A DNA stretch of 64,000 bases, from assembly GCF_035222275.1 (NCBI RefSeq), contig NC_085883.1:3534001-3598000 (forward strand). The letters run 5' to 3'. The DNA is from Podospora bellae-mahoneyi. Taxonomy: Eukaryota > Ascomycota > Sordariomycetes > Sordariales > Podosporaceae. Position numbers and translations under genes: made by a program. Below, in pieces: positions 44,222 to 56,001 of the stretch (its first letter is position 1; every line of letters starts with the position of its first letter). Below the pieces are notes generated by a model. The model had not been told where the DNA came from, ran no database searches, and saw only the letters and a program-made list of their open reading frames with translations.

Positions 44222-44859
44222 TTACAGTGCCGTCACACTCCCCGCTCCGATCGTAACATCAACTGGCGCGCATTTGATCTCGCGAGCGCTGTATATTTGT
44301 CCAGGCGTCCAGCTAGGATTCTGCGTTGTCACGTCGGTGCATGACAGGGTTAAGGTGGTCGCTCCGCTCACAGAAAACAGCCTGCTCATGTATGTCAGTG
44401 AGCTGGCTACCAGGTATACATGATGCATTGGGTAACCTACTTGTCACTGCAGTCGATAGTCTCAGTGATCTCCAACGTGCCAGCAGGTCTGCTGAATTTG
44501 AATCCAACCTTCGCCCCAGCCGGCACACCAGTTCCCGCCAGTGTGCACGCATACTCGACGGTCCCATAGAAGAAGTCGGACAGCTGGTTGCTAGAGGCAC
44601 TGCACGAAGCGGTGTAGGGCACGACATCGTTGGAAACGTTAAAGTTGACATAACCCCACGAGTTCTGGTGAGCCGGGTTGGTGAAGACGTAAGAGGCATG
44701 GAAGTCGAAGTCGTCGACTGTCCATTTCAAGGCCTCGAGCGTCTTTGTGCACGTTTTGATTGGATCTGGAGGCCCCCCGCATTTGCCATCTCTTCGTTTG
44801 TGTGGGGTGGCGGTCGAGAAGCTCAGGAGCGTTATAAGGGTGACGACGGAGGCTTTCAT
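44222..44859 (-). CDS. Secreted cysteine-containing protein
   Basis: Two exons: 44441-44859 and 44222-44381. The 59-bp intron (GTAGGT donor) uses either of two acceptors 3 nt apart, both in frame. The product is 192 residues. The ATG at 44859 starts a good signal peptide; the in-frame ATG at 44919 would precede it with charged residues. Seen in the mature part: about seven cysteines, an N-terminal KRRDGKCGG stretch that may be a Kex2-type cleavage site, and repeated aromatic/Asn patterns (DFDFHASYVF). It probably forms a disulfide-bonded beta fold. I recognise no named family. Confidence 0.72.
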
Positions 44860-45296
44860 TTTGATGTTGCGTAGAGTACGACGCGATGGGAACCTGGAAG
44901 GACTCTGGGGGAACGTCAAAAGAGTGCCAAGTACTCCGCACCAGCTTTTTAATACCCAAGGACTGACGCGCCCGGGGAAGTTTGGTAATCTCCAAAAGAA
45001 TCCGATTCGGCTTTCAGCTGCTCACCTCACGAGCCACGCCACCCACACCCCTGTTTACTTTCCTAGTGGCATTGCGGCCTATCAAAGCCCTAGTGGCTGC
45101 ACGCGTCTGCCGACAGTGTTCTCCGCCCTTACAACGTGGCATGATTGTGGTAACCTTCGGTGCGGCTGACTGAAGGCGTAACCTGTGCTCAAAGAACACG
45201 CTTCCTCGATATGTAAGCATCGAAACGGTCTACTAACACGAAATACATAGGTGCTATATGTTTCAAGCCTCCTCGCTCCCTCCTGGCATAAAACCA
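44860..45296. other. Intergenic
   Basis: About 440 bp: the promoter of the secreted protein gene and the 3' flank of the OsmC gene. Nothing else seen. Confidence 0.5.
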
Positions 45297-45845
45297 TCAC
45301 AGCTTCTCATTAACCCACTCGCTCTCATACTTGACACCACTCAACTTGAACAACTGTGTGATCGGGCATCTCCTCTCCACCTCAGAAACAAACTTGTCAA
45401 ACTTGTCCCCCTCCACATCCGTCTGCACCCGCACACTCAGCTTCAGACTCTCCCAGTTCGGGTTCCCCTGCTCCCCGTTGACCAGCACAGCCGTTGGAAG
45501 CTGTGCTTCGACGCTCACGTCCCACTTTCCAAGCTTGATCCCATGATTACTCGCGACAACAGAGCCAGTGACTTGGTTGCATGCGCTCAGACTGGCAAGG
45601 GAATAGACAACCGGTGAGGGGGCCGAGTCAGCGCCGCCGAGAACGGGATAGGTGTCCGCCGTGAAGGTGTATGGCTTCCCTGGAACGGAAACTTTTTGAA
45701 GGGTACCAGTGCCGGTGCCGGTGACTTTTACAGGGAGTATCTGGAGGCGGGCGGGGGTGGTTGAGAGTCGGCGCCGGGCGGCTTGGCGTGCGGTTGTGGT
45801 GAGGCGGGTGGTGAACTTGAACATTGTGATGCCGGCAATGCTCAA
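45297..45845 (-). CDS. OsmC-family protein, probably mitochondrial
   Basis: Organic-hydroperoxide-resistance fold, a thiol peroxidase family. A single exon of 182 residues. Seen: an Arg-rich, acid-free N-terminus (about 8-34) typical of a mitochondrial presequence, then the OsmC fold with the first redox Cys in SLSACNQVT and the second in ERRCPITQL. Both are conserved, which favours an active peroxidase. The ATG at 45824 (M8) is an alternative start and would begin directly with the presequence. It is the one clearly non-secreted member of the gene run between 38 and 50 kb. Confidence 0.85.
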   Translation of the reverse strand: MSIAGITMFKFTTRLTTTARQAARRRLSTTPARLQILPVKVTGTGTGTLQKVSVPGKPYTFTADTYPVLGGADSAPSPVVYSLASLSACNQVTGSVVASNHGIKLGKWDVSVEAQLPTAVLVNGEQGNPNWESLKLSVRVQTDVEGDKFDKFVSEVERRCPITQLFKLSGVKYESEWVNEKL

Positions 45846-46288
45846 GAGAAATATTTTGTAGTGTGCAGGTGAGGTTACAGCGAGGTGTTGAAGTTCAGAT
45901 GTCTACCAGCCTCTCTGTAGTTGTATCTAAGTGAATAGGTGTTGCCATTCTGGCGTGATACAACTCCAGAATGACGAAAACGAAACTATTACGTACTGTT
46001 TCTGGGCGTTTGTCCTACTGTGTAACAGTTCGTGAACCTCCATAGGGCTGAAATAAAGCTTTACAATTGTGATGATGAGTAAGGTACTTGTCTGGATACA
46101 GTGTGGAAACCAGCTGCGGGTTAACCTACCTTGTAATCACGTTCACGTACCAGAAGATATCGCACAAGCTTGGGAGGGTTCGCAAGGAAATATGGGGGTG
46201 ATGCGTCGCTTTGTTCTTGCTACTAGGGTCAAATACTTGGATGCCATCAACGATTGTCTCCACGCCTACCATTGCGGGAAAAAACATT
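45846..46288. other. Intergenic
   Basis: About 440 bp. The plus-strand frame at 46069-46308 is unsupported. No element recognised. Confidence 0.5.
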
Positions 46289-47571
46289 TCAACTGTCCTT
46301 GGGCTTGATCAAGTGGCAGTCTGACCGAATGTCTGAGCCCGTGGTGCCACTGGACAGATACAGACCATTGCCACACTCCAGAATGTTCATCTTCCCCCGC
46401 CCAGACATGTACACTTCGTTGGTGACGGGGTCAATGCACGCCTTCACTCTCTCGTGTGTGCCGGCCGCGACAGCAGCCTCAACAACAGACTTTGTCCTGA
46501 CCGACACTTGCACCGAGGGGCCGGTAGAGCTCTTGCTGACATACGCCTCCAGGGTCTCCGTGTTTCCGGTGGTGTACTTGAGTCCCAAGTAACCGTTGCT
46601 ATCAGTGGTCCAGATGGCAGTGTATGATGTCGAACTTGGACGACCGCCGGCAAAGCTTTGCCAGGCCACGATGTTGCTGTTGACGACGTTCATCCACCGG
46701 GTCGATCCGTCCCAAAATGGCGAAACAGAGGCCAGGAATACCGTGCCCGTTGGCTTGCACGTGAGCGATACCACGCTCGTAGGGGTCGACGTTGTGAGGA
46801 CAGTAGTCGTCTCGGAAGCAGTGACAGTGTCGGTAACGGTTGCCAATTCTGTGGCGGAGACGATGTCCGTGGCAGTGGCCGAGATAGTCTCCGTGACAGT
46901 GATGACGTCGGTCTGGGTGGTAGAGAGCGTGGCCACAGTCGTGGTGATGGCGTCACCAGCTGTCACGGTGACAGTCTCGGTCGCTGCGGCTGCCGTGACG
47001 GTGGAGGGTTCAATGCCGACGCAACTGCAGGCCTTGACATACTTCTCCCAGTCGGCACACACATCCGTGACATACTCGGGGAGAGAAGACGCAACATCGC
47101 GAGCCGTCATCTGCTGTTGATAGACGAACGCAGTCGTGGTGACGGCCGAGGCCGATTCGACGACGGTGGTAGTAACGGGAACTGTGGTGGTTTCGAGGAC
47201 GATACTCGTCTGTGTGGCAGCCGTGATTGTGGTCGTCTCAGTGAAGAGGACTGTTTCGGTCGATGCGGTTTCGGTTGACGTCTCAGTGAACAAAGCAGTC
47301 TCGACTGCGCTCTCGATCACCGTCAATGTCTCGGTCAAGGTGCTGCATTTGACTCGTCAGTACCTTTGGGTATAGTACACTCGCTGCGGTCCAGGGCAAC
47401 TTACACAGCCGAGGGTGTCAAGGTAACGACCAGATTGGCCGAACAATCAGCAATTCCATCATCATTGGCCAAGACAACAGCTTTCAAACAGTGGTTGCTG
47501 CGACAGCAAGCAGCAGAACCTACCTGCAGCAGGGCAGCACCAGTCAGAGCAACAGCCCCAAAGTTCTTCAT
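46289..47571 (-). CDS. Secreted mucin-like Thr-rich protein
   Basis: Two exons: 47405-47571 and 46289-47342. The 62-bp intron (GTAAGT donor) gives 406 residues. The first exon is short and codes for a signal peptide (about 20 residues) followed by ACCRSNHCLKAVV, a four-Cys head. Next come some 200 residues made largely of Thr, Val, Glu and Ser in ETxTVT-like repeats, likely heavily O-glycosylated, interrupted by a Cys pair (VCADWEKYVKACSCVG). The C-terminal 150 residues form a folded-looking domain with Trp/Tyr and four Cys. This is a cell-surface or matrix protein by design. The Thr-rich part makes frames on other strands look open, but those are shadows. Confidence 0.8.
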
Positions 47572-48096
47572 GGCTAAAACGAGTGACAGAAATCAAAAGA
47601 GTGACACGGAGTTTGATTAATGAAAGAACATGGGCAACCTTTTGTTTTGATCGAGGGCCCAGACCCTTTTATCCCATACCTACTTTCATGGTCATCTGGT
47701 GTTTGCGGCGGCAGAAACAGTGGCTGTTCGATAGTGTTGTTTTGCCGATCCAGACTCTCGGGAACGTTGAACTATTGAGGCGCTTGAGATTGCTTGCTGG
47801 AAACTGACCAACAACAGACGAAGAGGAATGGCAAGATATTTGATATGAGTGGCTGTGATTGATAGAAAAGAAGCAACGGCCCAATTGGGCAATTATTTCA
47901 TGCTTTCAGCTCCCTACCTCGACCCAAATCAGGGTGTTTGTCTTGGGCCCCTGTCGAAGGCACAGACCATCATGCAGGGCGCATATTTGGAACAAATCCT
48001 CCGGGGCTTGGAAAAATAAAAAAAAAGGGGTCAAATGCTTCTGGAAGCAATCTTGACCGCAGAGGGACACTGATGTGGTCACCTTCCAAGAAGCGA
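47572..48096. other. Intergenic, upstream of mucin-like gene
   Basis: About 525 bp. It contains an A-run of 9 at 48019-48027. No gene recognised. Confidence 0.5.
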
Positions 48097-50409
48097 TCAG
48101 TCACCCAACCGCGAGCCCGGTCCTCCTGGGAGTGTCAGATCGATCATGTCTCTTCCCGGCTTTAACCTGTTGCTCCCCGAGAACGTGGCCTCCAACAAGT
48201 GAAAGCCCCCAGACAGATTTCTGGGCAACTCAAACGTCACTCGTCCCTCGTCCTTTTCCGTCAACACATACTCCAGCTCAACTTGCTCTCCAGCTAACCT
48301 CACCACACCTTCCACCACCTCTCCCGGTCCTGGTGTCACCGAGACCGATATAAACGTCCCATCATCCGAACTTCCATTTCCTGGCGCAAACATGGCCCTC
48401 ACCAACGTCGGTCCAGTAGGCGGCTCCTGCCATCCATGCTTCGTCATCCCCCACTCCGGTTTATGTTGATAGCAAGGCACACACCCGGGCCAGTACGATC
48501 CGTTCTCCGGCACCCCTCCACTGACTGGATTTCTATACCCAAACCACATTCTCTGAATTTCTGGCCAAGAAACATACCTTTCCCTCCCTCCCATAAACCC
48601 AACTTCTCTTTCCCCTTCCATCTCATTCAGCCAGAGATCCGGCGGGTACTGCCTAACCAAGTCTCTGGGAGGAGGCTGATCCGGCGCGTCCTTGTCTCTC
48701 ACCTCCACACCTCCCCAGCCTTCTTTCCAGCTATTCATTGTCCAGTAAAACTCATCAATCGTCAAACTCCACAGCTTCCAGCTCCCATTCTCATCTAGCA
48801 CCATTTGGTCATGGTACATGCCCCCTCTGATCGTCCCTGCAGTCTGGTCGGTGGCTGGTTGCAGTAGCCTCGCTCTCAAACTCGCTGAACGCCCGTCTTG
48901 GGAAACGTGAATCACCGGCTGCGGCCTCCAGTGAAAGGATATAGCAGATCGGGTGGGACGAGCGGACGTGCCGTATGCTTGTGTGCACGCCTCCAGGACT
49001 CTCTGACGGGTGTGGTAGAATCCGGCAAACGGTGACTCTTTGTTGGCATATGGGTGGTGGATGGCGGCCATGAGCGAGCAGGCGGCACCGTCGATAAAGT
49101 CGATATAGAAGCCATAGGCGTTGGAGATGGATTCTGCGCCTTCGTAGCCATATGACCTAGAAAGGCGACGGGATAGCTCTTCGAGGGAGTCTGCCGTCGC
49201 TGTCTGAGCGATAGGCTTGTTGGTACCCCTCGTGGTGTAATCCAGCAACACTGGATCAACAGTACTCGCTGGCATAACTCCCCCGTGCCCCCAACCATCA
49301 GAGTAATTCGCCACAACCAACGGTGCGATCGTGACATTGAGAAACTGCCAGATCCCATTCCGCCTGACAAATGAGCTTTGGAAGAAGCTAAACCGCCACG
49401 ATGCCGTGCCCTTCTCCTGGTCCCCAACCAACCCAATCTCGATCCCTCTCGCATCCGCCATCCTCTCCGCATCCGGCACGTTTTCGTCAACCTCCTGCCG
49501 GATCTTGACCACCGTATCAAAAATGAGATGCTCGTTCAGAACCCCCTGCTTCAACCCCTCACCCCCCATCCACCTCTCCAACCCCTCCTTTATCCCCCCC
49601 GGCCCTTCAAAAACTCCCACATTATCCACCCTCAAAACCCCCCAACTATGACTCCCAAACAGCTCCCCCACCTCCCCCCATAGCCTCCGATCGACATAAT
49701 ACCCCCAAGCATGCTGCAAGTTCCTCACCTCATCCTCATCGTTCAAATCCTCTATTCTCCTCCCCAACCCGACATCCTCCGGTCCCTCCCCAACCACACC
49801 CGCAACCCCCCTCGGAATCGGCACCCCCGCCTCCTCGGCAGTATAATGAAACTCAGGCACCAACCCGAAATCCCTGCCCCCAACATTCCTCCACCCACCC
49901 TCATAACCCCCCTCGTAAAGCTCATGATACCTCATCACCCCTATCTCCCACCTGCCCTCCTGCGTGACAGAGTACTCATTCTCCCATATCCCCCCCCTCA
50001 TCCTCGTGGCCCCCTTCCCGTCCCCCTGAAATCTCCACCCGTTCCACCTCCCTTCCGCCGTCTTGCCATCCACAGCTAGGTTCACCAGCGGTGTGGCGAG
50101 AACCATCGTGTCGAGTGATCCAGGCAGGCGGCCGTTCATGTCCCCCGCGTCTGCCTCAAGCCATGTCTTGATCGCCTCGGGACCCTGGATGGAGGTGTTG
50201 CCCCAGAGTAGAGTACCCTCGGGAGCGAACAGCGCCGCCATGTCAGCGTAGCGGCCGAACTGGGCTAGCTGCGCAAACGTTGAAGTTACATCCTTGATCT
50301 CGCGGAGGGACTCGATGCGAGAGACATTGTGGGCTAGTTCCTCGACTGTCACCGCGTCACACACGCCAGCCCCGGCGGCCGTCCACAAAAGCAGTCGTGA
50401 TAGCCTCAT
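48097..50409 (-). CDS. Secreted protein with three SnoaL/NTF2-like units
   Basis: A single exon; the ATG at 50409 starts a signal peptide (about 1-19) and gives 770 residues. Seen: three stretches with the SnoaL-like pattern of an N-terminal helix, a Tyr/Phe-Asp motif, a GPEAIKTWLE or GPGGIKEGLERWM-type helix and closing beta strands with W-K/R-L/F. They lie at roughly residues 25-190, 230-390 and 415-570. They are followed by about 200 residues rich in Gly/Pro and Trp, ending in a beta-rich module. SnoaL folds serve as small-molecule isomerases, cyclases or binding cups. Three in tandem in a secreted protein is unusual. Catalytic residues cannot be assigned. Confidence 0.7.
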   Translation of the reverse strand: MRLSRLLLWTAAGAGVCDAVTVEELAHNVSRIESLREIKDVTSTFAQLAQFGRYADMAALFAPEGTLLWGNTSIQGPEAIKTWLEADAGDMNGRLPGSLDTMVLATPLVNLAVDGKTAEGRWNGWRFQGDGKGATRMRGGIWENEYSVTQEGRWEIGVMRYHELYEGGYEGGWRNVGGRDFGLVPEFHYTAEEAGVPIPRGVAGVVGEGPEDVGLGRRIEDLNDEDEVRNLQHAWGYYVDRRLWGEVGELFGSHSWGVLRVDNVGVFEGPGGIKEGLERWMGGEGLKQGVLNEHLIFDTVVKIRQEVDENVPDAERMADARGIEIGLVGDQEKGTASWRFSFFQSSFVRRNGIWQFLNVTIAPLVVANYSDGWGHGGVMPASTVDPVLLDYTTRGTNKPIAQTATADSLEELSRRLSRSYGYEGAESISNAYGFYIDFIDGAACSLMAAIHHPYANKESPFAGFYHTRQRVLEACTQAYGTSARPTRSAISFHWRPQPVIHVSQDGRSASLRARLLQPATDQTAGTIRGGMYHDQMVLDENGSWKLWSLTIDEFYWTMNSWKEGWGGVEVRDKDAPDQPPPRDLVRQYPPDLWLNEMEGEREVGFMGGRERYVSWPEIQRMWFGYRNPVSGGVPENGSYWPGCVPCYQHKPEWGMTKHGWQEPPTGPTLVRAMFAPGNGSSDDGTFISVSVTPGPGEVVEGVVRLAGEQVELEYVLTEKDEGRVTFELPRNLSGGFHLLEATFSGSNRLKPGRDMIDLTLPGGPGSRLGD

Positions 50410-50807
50410 GTTTTGGTGGGAATAGGATTGTTCGAGGCGCGGGGTACCCTGGAGGGCCCCCAAGGTGCTCTCGGTCACAATGTCATGTTAAATGGTCGTT
50501 CTCAACAACACCTTGATCAAACACTGGATTCATCTGCCGAGGACAACCCCGCTACCTGGACCTCTTTATCCCAGAGGACGTCTAAAGCTATATTATGCCT
50601 GTATGCTTTTCTCCGCTTGTGCCTATTGGCTAAATAATGTCCTTGATTCCGACGACCCTCATATCCCCGTCCGCTTCCACCATGGAATCCGTGCAGGTAA
50701 GCTTCATGTTGAAATGCGCCTACTAAAGAGTAGCCATGTGTTTTATCAAAGCAATGTCGATCCTCCAAGCCGTTCCCATCCAATCTTCACATCGAAACCC
50801 CCTCATT
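50410..50807. other. Intergenic, upstream of SnoaL-repeat gene
   Basis: About 400 bp: the promoter of the minus-strand SnoaL gene and the 3' flank of MER3. No gene seen. Confidence 0.5.
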
Positions 50808-53800
50808 TCATACATATGTTACACACGGCCCAAAGAAATCCACAATCTCCCTATTGGAGTCGACCTTCACCCAGTCGGGCAACCCGTCCGGCCACGAGGT
50901 CCTGCCAGACCGAACCTCCTCCTTCATTTGCGTTTCGCGAGTGACCGCCATAGTTTCGTTCGTCGACATATTCGAGCTTGCTGGCGATTCTTGGGACACA
51001 AACATTGGCGAACTGCTAGGGTAGGGTGTATTACCCTCATCAGAGTTCAAGTCCTTGCAGGTGTTTGAAATTTCAAACTTTTTGGCAATGCCTTCAAACA
51101 ACACCACGTCAGAGGCGCCAGGTCTGAAGGCCGTTGGATTTGTGAAAGGCATTTGAAACCGCGGCCAGGCCGCACCGGGCGTTTTCCGTATGGCTGAAGT
51201 GTTCGCTGCACAAAGCTCGTCCAGACTGGGCAAGTCGGCCTCATCGTCCGTCTCTGAATGGCGAGGAGGTTGTGCGGCTGTACGGACTTCATTTTCTCGT
51301 TTGGGCTTGGACATTGTTATTACATTCTGCTCTGACTTGGTGGTAGCGGAATTGCCTTCATCATCGGTATAGGATGAAAGATCGATACACTCCAGATCCT
51401 CCTCTGTGAACCCGTACGCATTCCAGTCTACTGCGGCAGACCGAACAGGCGGGCGGAGGCCTGGTGCCTGTTGAGTGGCACCGGGCCGTGATACCGACTC
51501 AATCTTGGGCCGCTTCATATCGCCCGCAGCTTGAGGGGTATTCTTAGAACCATCCCAGGCCTCCTCGGCCGTGCGCTTGACCTTTGGTTTGGGCGGTGCC
51601 CGCTTTCGTGGCTTGTCAAGTCCCTCTTTGCAGCATCTGTGAGTACATGGCTTGCCCGTCTTTGTGAGAGTCCCCCCAGCACAGTTATGATTACACTGCC
51701 ACTTTCCGCTTGGAAGCTGGACTGGGGGGGATGTATCGGAGTCGGGTTGAGAGGAACGCTCTTCCTGTGCCATCTCGACCATCTCATGGATTCCTGGATA
51801 CTGATCCGCCTGAGCGTCTTTTTGGTCCTCCATCATAAACCTGGGTGCTTGGATAGATGGCGTGGTGAATGATGACTGTGGGCGCGGTGCTAACCGAGCG
51901 GCCGCCTGCTCAGCGGCGAGAATGAAGTCAGAGTCGTCAATACCACCATCGTCCAGCTCGTCCATTTGATCAGCATCATTGCTGCCATCAATCGTCCGTG
52001 GTTGAGTGAACTTGACTGTCGCTGGCGGAGCCCAGCTCGAGGGCACGGTGGAGAAAGCGGCTTGCTTGAGAAATGCTGAGGCAGGAATGTTGTGTTTCAA
52101 TGTCTTGGATATCATCGTCCCAACAATCTCCTCGCAAGTAAAGTGACACACAATGTCGTCATCAACATTTTGGAGACCAACCCAGAACTTCAATTCGTAC
52201 CCTGTCTCTTTGCTGACCTCCAGCTTCCTCATGCTGCCTCGCCAAAAGAACGAAAGGGTCCCGCTGGTAGTTTCGGCCAGGAAGTTGATGTCAGGTGTCT
52301 TCTTCTTCCAATACGGTGGACCGAGTCGATTCAAATACCGTAAGTTAGCCCTAATTTCCACCCCAACGGTGGCTCCTGTTGGCCTAGGTTGAGACTTGTG
52401 GCTGACTAGCTCCAGATCGAAGCTCAACCGGGGAAACTTTTCAAGAGAGCTCTTGATAGTCATTCCGAAGGGGGCCTGTCGAGCCATCAATCTCTCAATG
52501 TCTACGCTGTCCATGTCGGCGAGTTCCAACACTGTCCGGATGCCTTTGCTGGCAAGCTTACGCATCCCAACGGGCCCAATGCTGGGTACCTGGGTCAGTT
52601 GTGTCACCCGACCTTCCCATGACTCTGCAGCGAGGGCTCTCGCAAGCTCGAGGGCATTCTTCATGCCAATCGCATCATAGTCGTTTCCTTTGCAGTCAAT
52701 CACGGCGTGGACAAGGCGGTTGAGTCGCTCAAACACGATTTTGCGCTCCAAGACCAGTTGACGTCGAGCCTTGGCTGCATCGGCCGAGTCGGGGTATTGA
52801 ACGCTTCCCAAATGGGCCTGAACCATCAAGGAGATCTTGTGCCATGTTTGCGTGACCGCTTCCTTGATTGGATAGACGATGAGGGGGGACTGGTTCATCT
52901 CGCGAAACAAAGGCCTCTCGGCGGGCTTGAAACGAAACTCTTTGAACTCGCTGGCTTGTGAAAGGATGGTGAGCTGTGGCCATGGGGTCAGCGCGCCGTG
53001 GTCAACATAATTCTGTGAGGCCATGTGGGATCTATACCAGTGCGCCCATCTTGACAGCCTTGGGAATCTGCAACAGCATCTTCATTGTGGAAAACTCAAC
53101 CATATACTTGGACATGGCGCGGCCGTAGAAGGTTGATTTGAATGTCTCGTTGTCGGTAACACACTGGGCCTCTTGCAGTTGCTTGATGTCGCGCTCGCAT
53201 ATCTCTTCCAGCTTGGCGTCGATCTGGCTGGGATTGCAATTACTGCCAGTCAAGTGGTAAAAGCTTGGGTTGCGTCGAAGTCGGACGCTCAAAAACGTGC
53301 CGCTAAGCCACTTCTTTGCAGACGCGAGATCGTGGATGGTGCCCAGGCCTATCTCGGAGTTGAGGTGTTCGATCAGGTTGAGATGAAGCGTGCTCTCGAG
53401 GATTTCTTGTCCGGACACCATCTTTTCGTACCGTGCCTTGTTGCCGGCCTTGGTCAAGATGATGGCAGTGGCGCTGTCATCAAATTGGGGGCGTCCCGCT
53501 CGACCTAGCATTTGCATCACCTCGAGATCAGAGCACTCCTGAAGCTTGTCATCCGCGTAGCTCATTGTTCCTTTCAACACAACCGTGTGGCATGGCAGGT
53601 TAATGCCAACGGCCAATGTCGACGTGCAACATATGACACCTAGTTCTCCCTTGAGAAATGACTGCTCAACAGCACCTCGATCTTGAACGTCGAGACCAGC
53701 ATGGTGAAATGCTACACCAAATTTGACAATCTCCTGCAGCTCTCGGCTGATGACGGGGATCCGGCCTTTGGGGGCAGGCCACAGCTTCACATTTGGCCTG

Positions 53801-55417
53801 GCAGCAGCATATTCGGCCAGCAGACTGGCCGTTGACTCGCAGGATTTCCGTGTGAAGCAAAACACCAGTATGGGCTTCTGTTGAGAGTGCCTGGCAATCA
53901 GGTTGGGGAGTTTGGAGTCAAGCAGCTTATCAAGGATGAACTCGTTGCCGTTGCACTCGTATCCATAAACGAACTTTTGCAGTTTGACAGGCCTGAACTC
54001 TTCACCAAATGTCTCTCGCAGTGCAGGCAGGTGCTGGTTGGTATGGTCCCGGCCAAGCCATTGGGCAATATCATCCGAGTTGGGAACGGTGGCGCTCAAA
54101 GCGATAAATCGAACATTGGTTCCAATGGTCTTCATGCGGGAAACGACTGCTTCCAACGTGGCGCCGCGGACATCCTTGAGAATATGAACCTCGTCGATAA
54201 GGAATAGCTCGACCAGCTGCAGAAGCCTGCGATGGTCTTGCCATTTTCGTGTAATCGAATCCCACTTCTCTGGGGTGGTAACAATGATCGAAGCATCGCC
54301 AACGCGCCGCATCTCGGCCTGGGAAGTGTCCCCGGTGAGCTCAGCGCACTTGAGCTTCATGTGGCCAAACTTCTTTTCCCAATCGCGAGCCTTTTCGGCA
54401 CACAAGGCCTTGGTGGGTGCTTGGTACACAATCTTGAAGTTTTCGTGGCCGCGATCGAGAGCAAGTTTGCAAATTGCCAACTCGAGGATGGCAGTCTTTC
54501 CACTACCGGTGGGTGCCGAGACCACCACATTGTTGTTGGTCTTGTACACTGCCTCGAAGCACTTGGACTGTACTGCGTTGAAAAATTCAAAGGGGAACAG
54601 GGCGCGGAACTTGTCTGGCAGGGCCTCTCGTAAGTTGACGAGGCGTATACCGCGAACAACAGGCGCAGTACCCTGCCGTTGAGAGGGAACGTGCTCTCGC
54701 GTAGTGCTGGGAGTTGGAAGGGGTTGAAGGTGTGTAATGTCCGGTTGGGTAGCTGTTGTAGTTGCAAACGACGTGTGATACGGTTGTGTGTGGGTAGTTG
54801 ACCCTGGGGGCGGGCTGTAGTTCGCATGCGACCAACTGCGGGCGGAAGGCTCGAGGACGGGAGAGACTGGACAGAATTAGCAGAGTTCCGTATTAACGCC
54901 TCCACCATGCTGACCTGAATATGAAGCCAATGGTTGTCGTTGCGATAGGTGGTGGCGAGGCTGCGAGATGTTGTGGGCTGGGTGGTGTTGCGATTGAAAG
55001 GAGCCAGGAGTGTTTGCGTGTTGGTATGGAGGACTAACATGTCTCTCTGTCATGTGTGGGGCGGTGTGTCGCGATAAACCGGCAATGATGTGTTCGTATT
55101 CGGGGTCTTGTTCAATGGCTTGAAAATAATAATTAATCAGGGGAGTTCATACTCAACCGCGTCAAGTAACGGCTAGAACGACAAGAATAAGCTAGCTTAC
55201 CGTAGGCGTCTCCCCGTCGATCATCAAATTGCGTCGGCTGGTTCAAGTAGCGGAACTGGTCCGGGGTCCGGGGATCCATCTCCGAGGCGCAGCGGTGATT
55301 GTGTGAGTGACCGGTGTCTCGGGAAGCGTCCCGGGAACGTACACTGTCGTCAGGTACTGGCACGACACGATTGCGTTTGGCAACATGGGGTCGGTTGGGC
55401 CTCCATGGCCGCGACAT
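50808..55417 (-). CDS. MER3: Meiotic DNA helicase MER3/HFM1
   Basis: Ski2-like 3'-5' helicase that extends and stabilises recombination intermediates at meiotic crossovers. Four exons: 55201-55417, 54915-55118, 53038-54866 and 50808-52973. The introns of 82, 48 and 64 bp keep one frame of 1471 residues. Seen: a disordered N-terminus, the entry motif LFPFEFFNAVQSKCFEAVY, then motif I SAPTGSGKT, DEVH box, SATVPN, and motif VI QMLGRAGRPQFD. After the last splice come a winged-helix/Sec63 domain (SQASEFKEFRF onward, HhH motif VPSIGPVGMRKL) and a C-terminal Cys/His cluster (CNHNCAGG to HRCCKEG) that is a known MER3 feature. Splicing is needed to join the helicase and Sec63 parts. The 48-bp intron is near the practical minimum. 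Confidence 0.93.
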
Positions 55418-56001
55418 GGTGTGCCAATTGCCCAAGGTACTGAAGTGCCCGGGTGGAAGGTATGACAGAGGCAGAAAGAATTGCAACACGTGTTGAGAGG
55501 CGTTTGCAGCTGGACTTGGGCTGTAGAATGCGGATGCGGGATGCCCGAGTATCAAACGATAAGATGGAGATGAACTGGGCTGCCCGGGGATGAGGTGGAA
55601 GGAGAACCCCCCACAAGCCAATTCGTCTGGTGGTGCTTGCCCCATCACGAAGGCTCCTTCCGTCACTCCAGGTCCTGCCTCAAGCACGCCCACGCAGGCG
55701 GGGAATCGACTCCACCATTCTACACCTTCCGTCACCCGGGAAATCTGCCTGGCTGCCTGAAATGACAAGTCATGTATGGAAAGAACCTGGAAGGTGCCAT
55801 ACCAGCTACCTAAGGGATGAATTCATGTCTATTCGTGCTGATGAGGTTAGGTATATGGTCTTTCCAACAATGCTTGCAGCTACCTGTGGGTATCCAAATC
55901 CTGCTGCCTCTTTTCCAATCTTCCAAGTGTCACGTTTGCCAGATGTTACTCCGGCGTAGTGCTAGGCAGCCCTCCTGCTGGGCCCTCCCACCCCACACCA
56001 T
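55418..56001. other. Intergenic, upstream of MER3
   Basis: About 580 bp. The frame of MER3 exon 1 stays open to 55768, but the MSRPWR start at 55417 is preferred because the upstream residues show no conserved pattern. CTACCTAAGG at 55806-55815 resembles the recurrent motif. Confidence 0.45.

Noticed and set aside
46596-47278. Two plus-strand frames of about 170-200 codons opposite the mucin-like gene
   Set aside because: They are antisense translations of the Thr-rich repeat and show only the matching low complexity.
52708-53024. Apparent separate gene start at the Sec63-like half of MER3
   Set aside because: Family knowledge shows the helicase and Sec63 parts are one protein; a 64-bp intron joins them in frame, and the ATG lies inside that intron.
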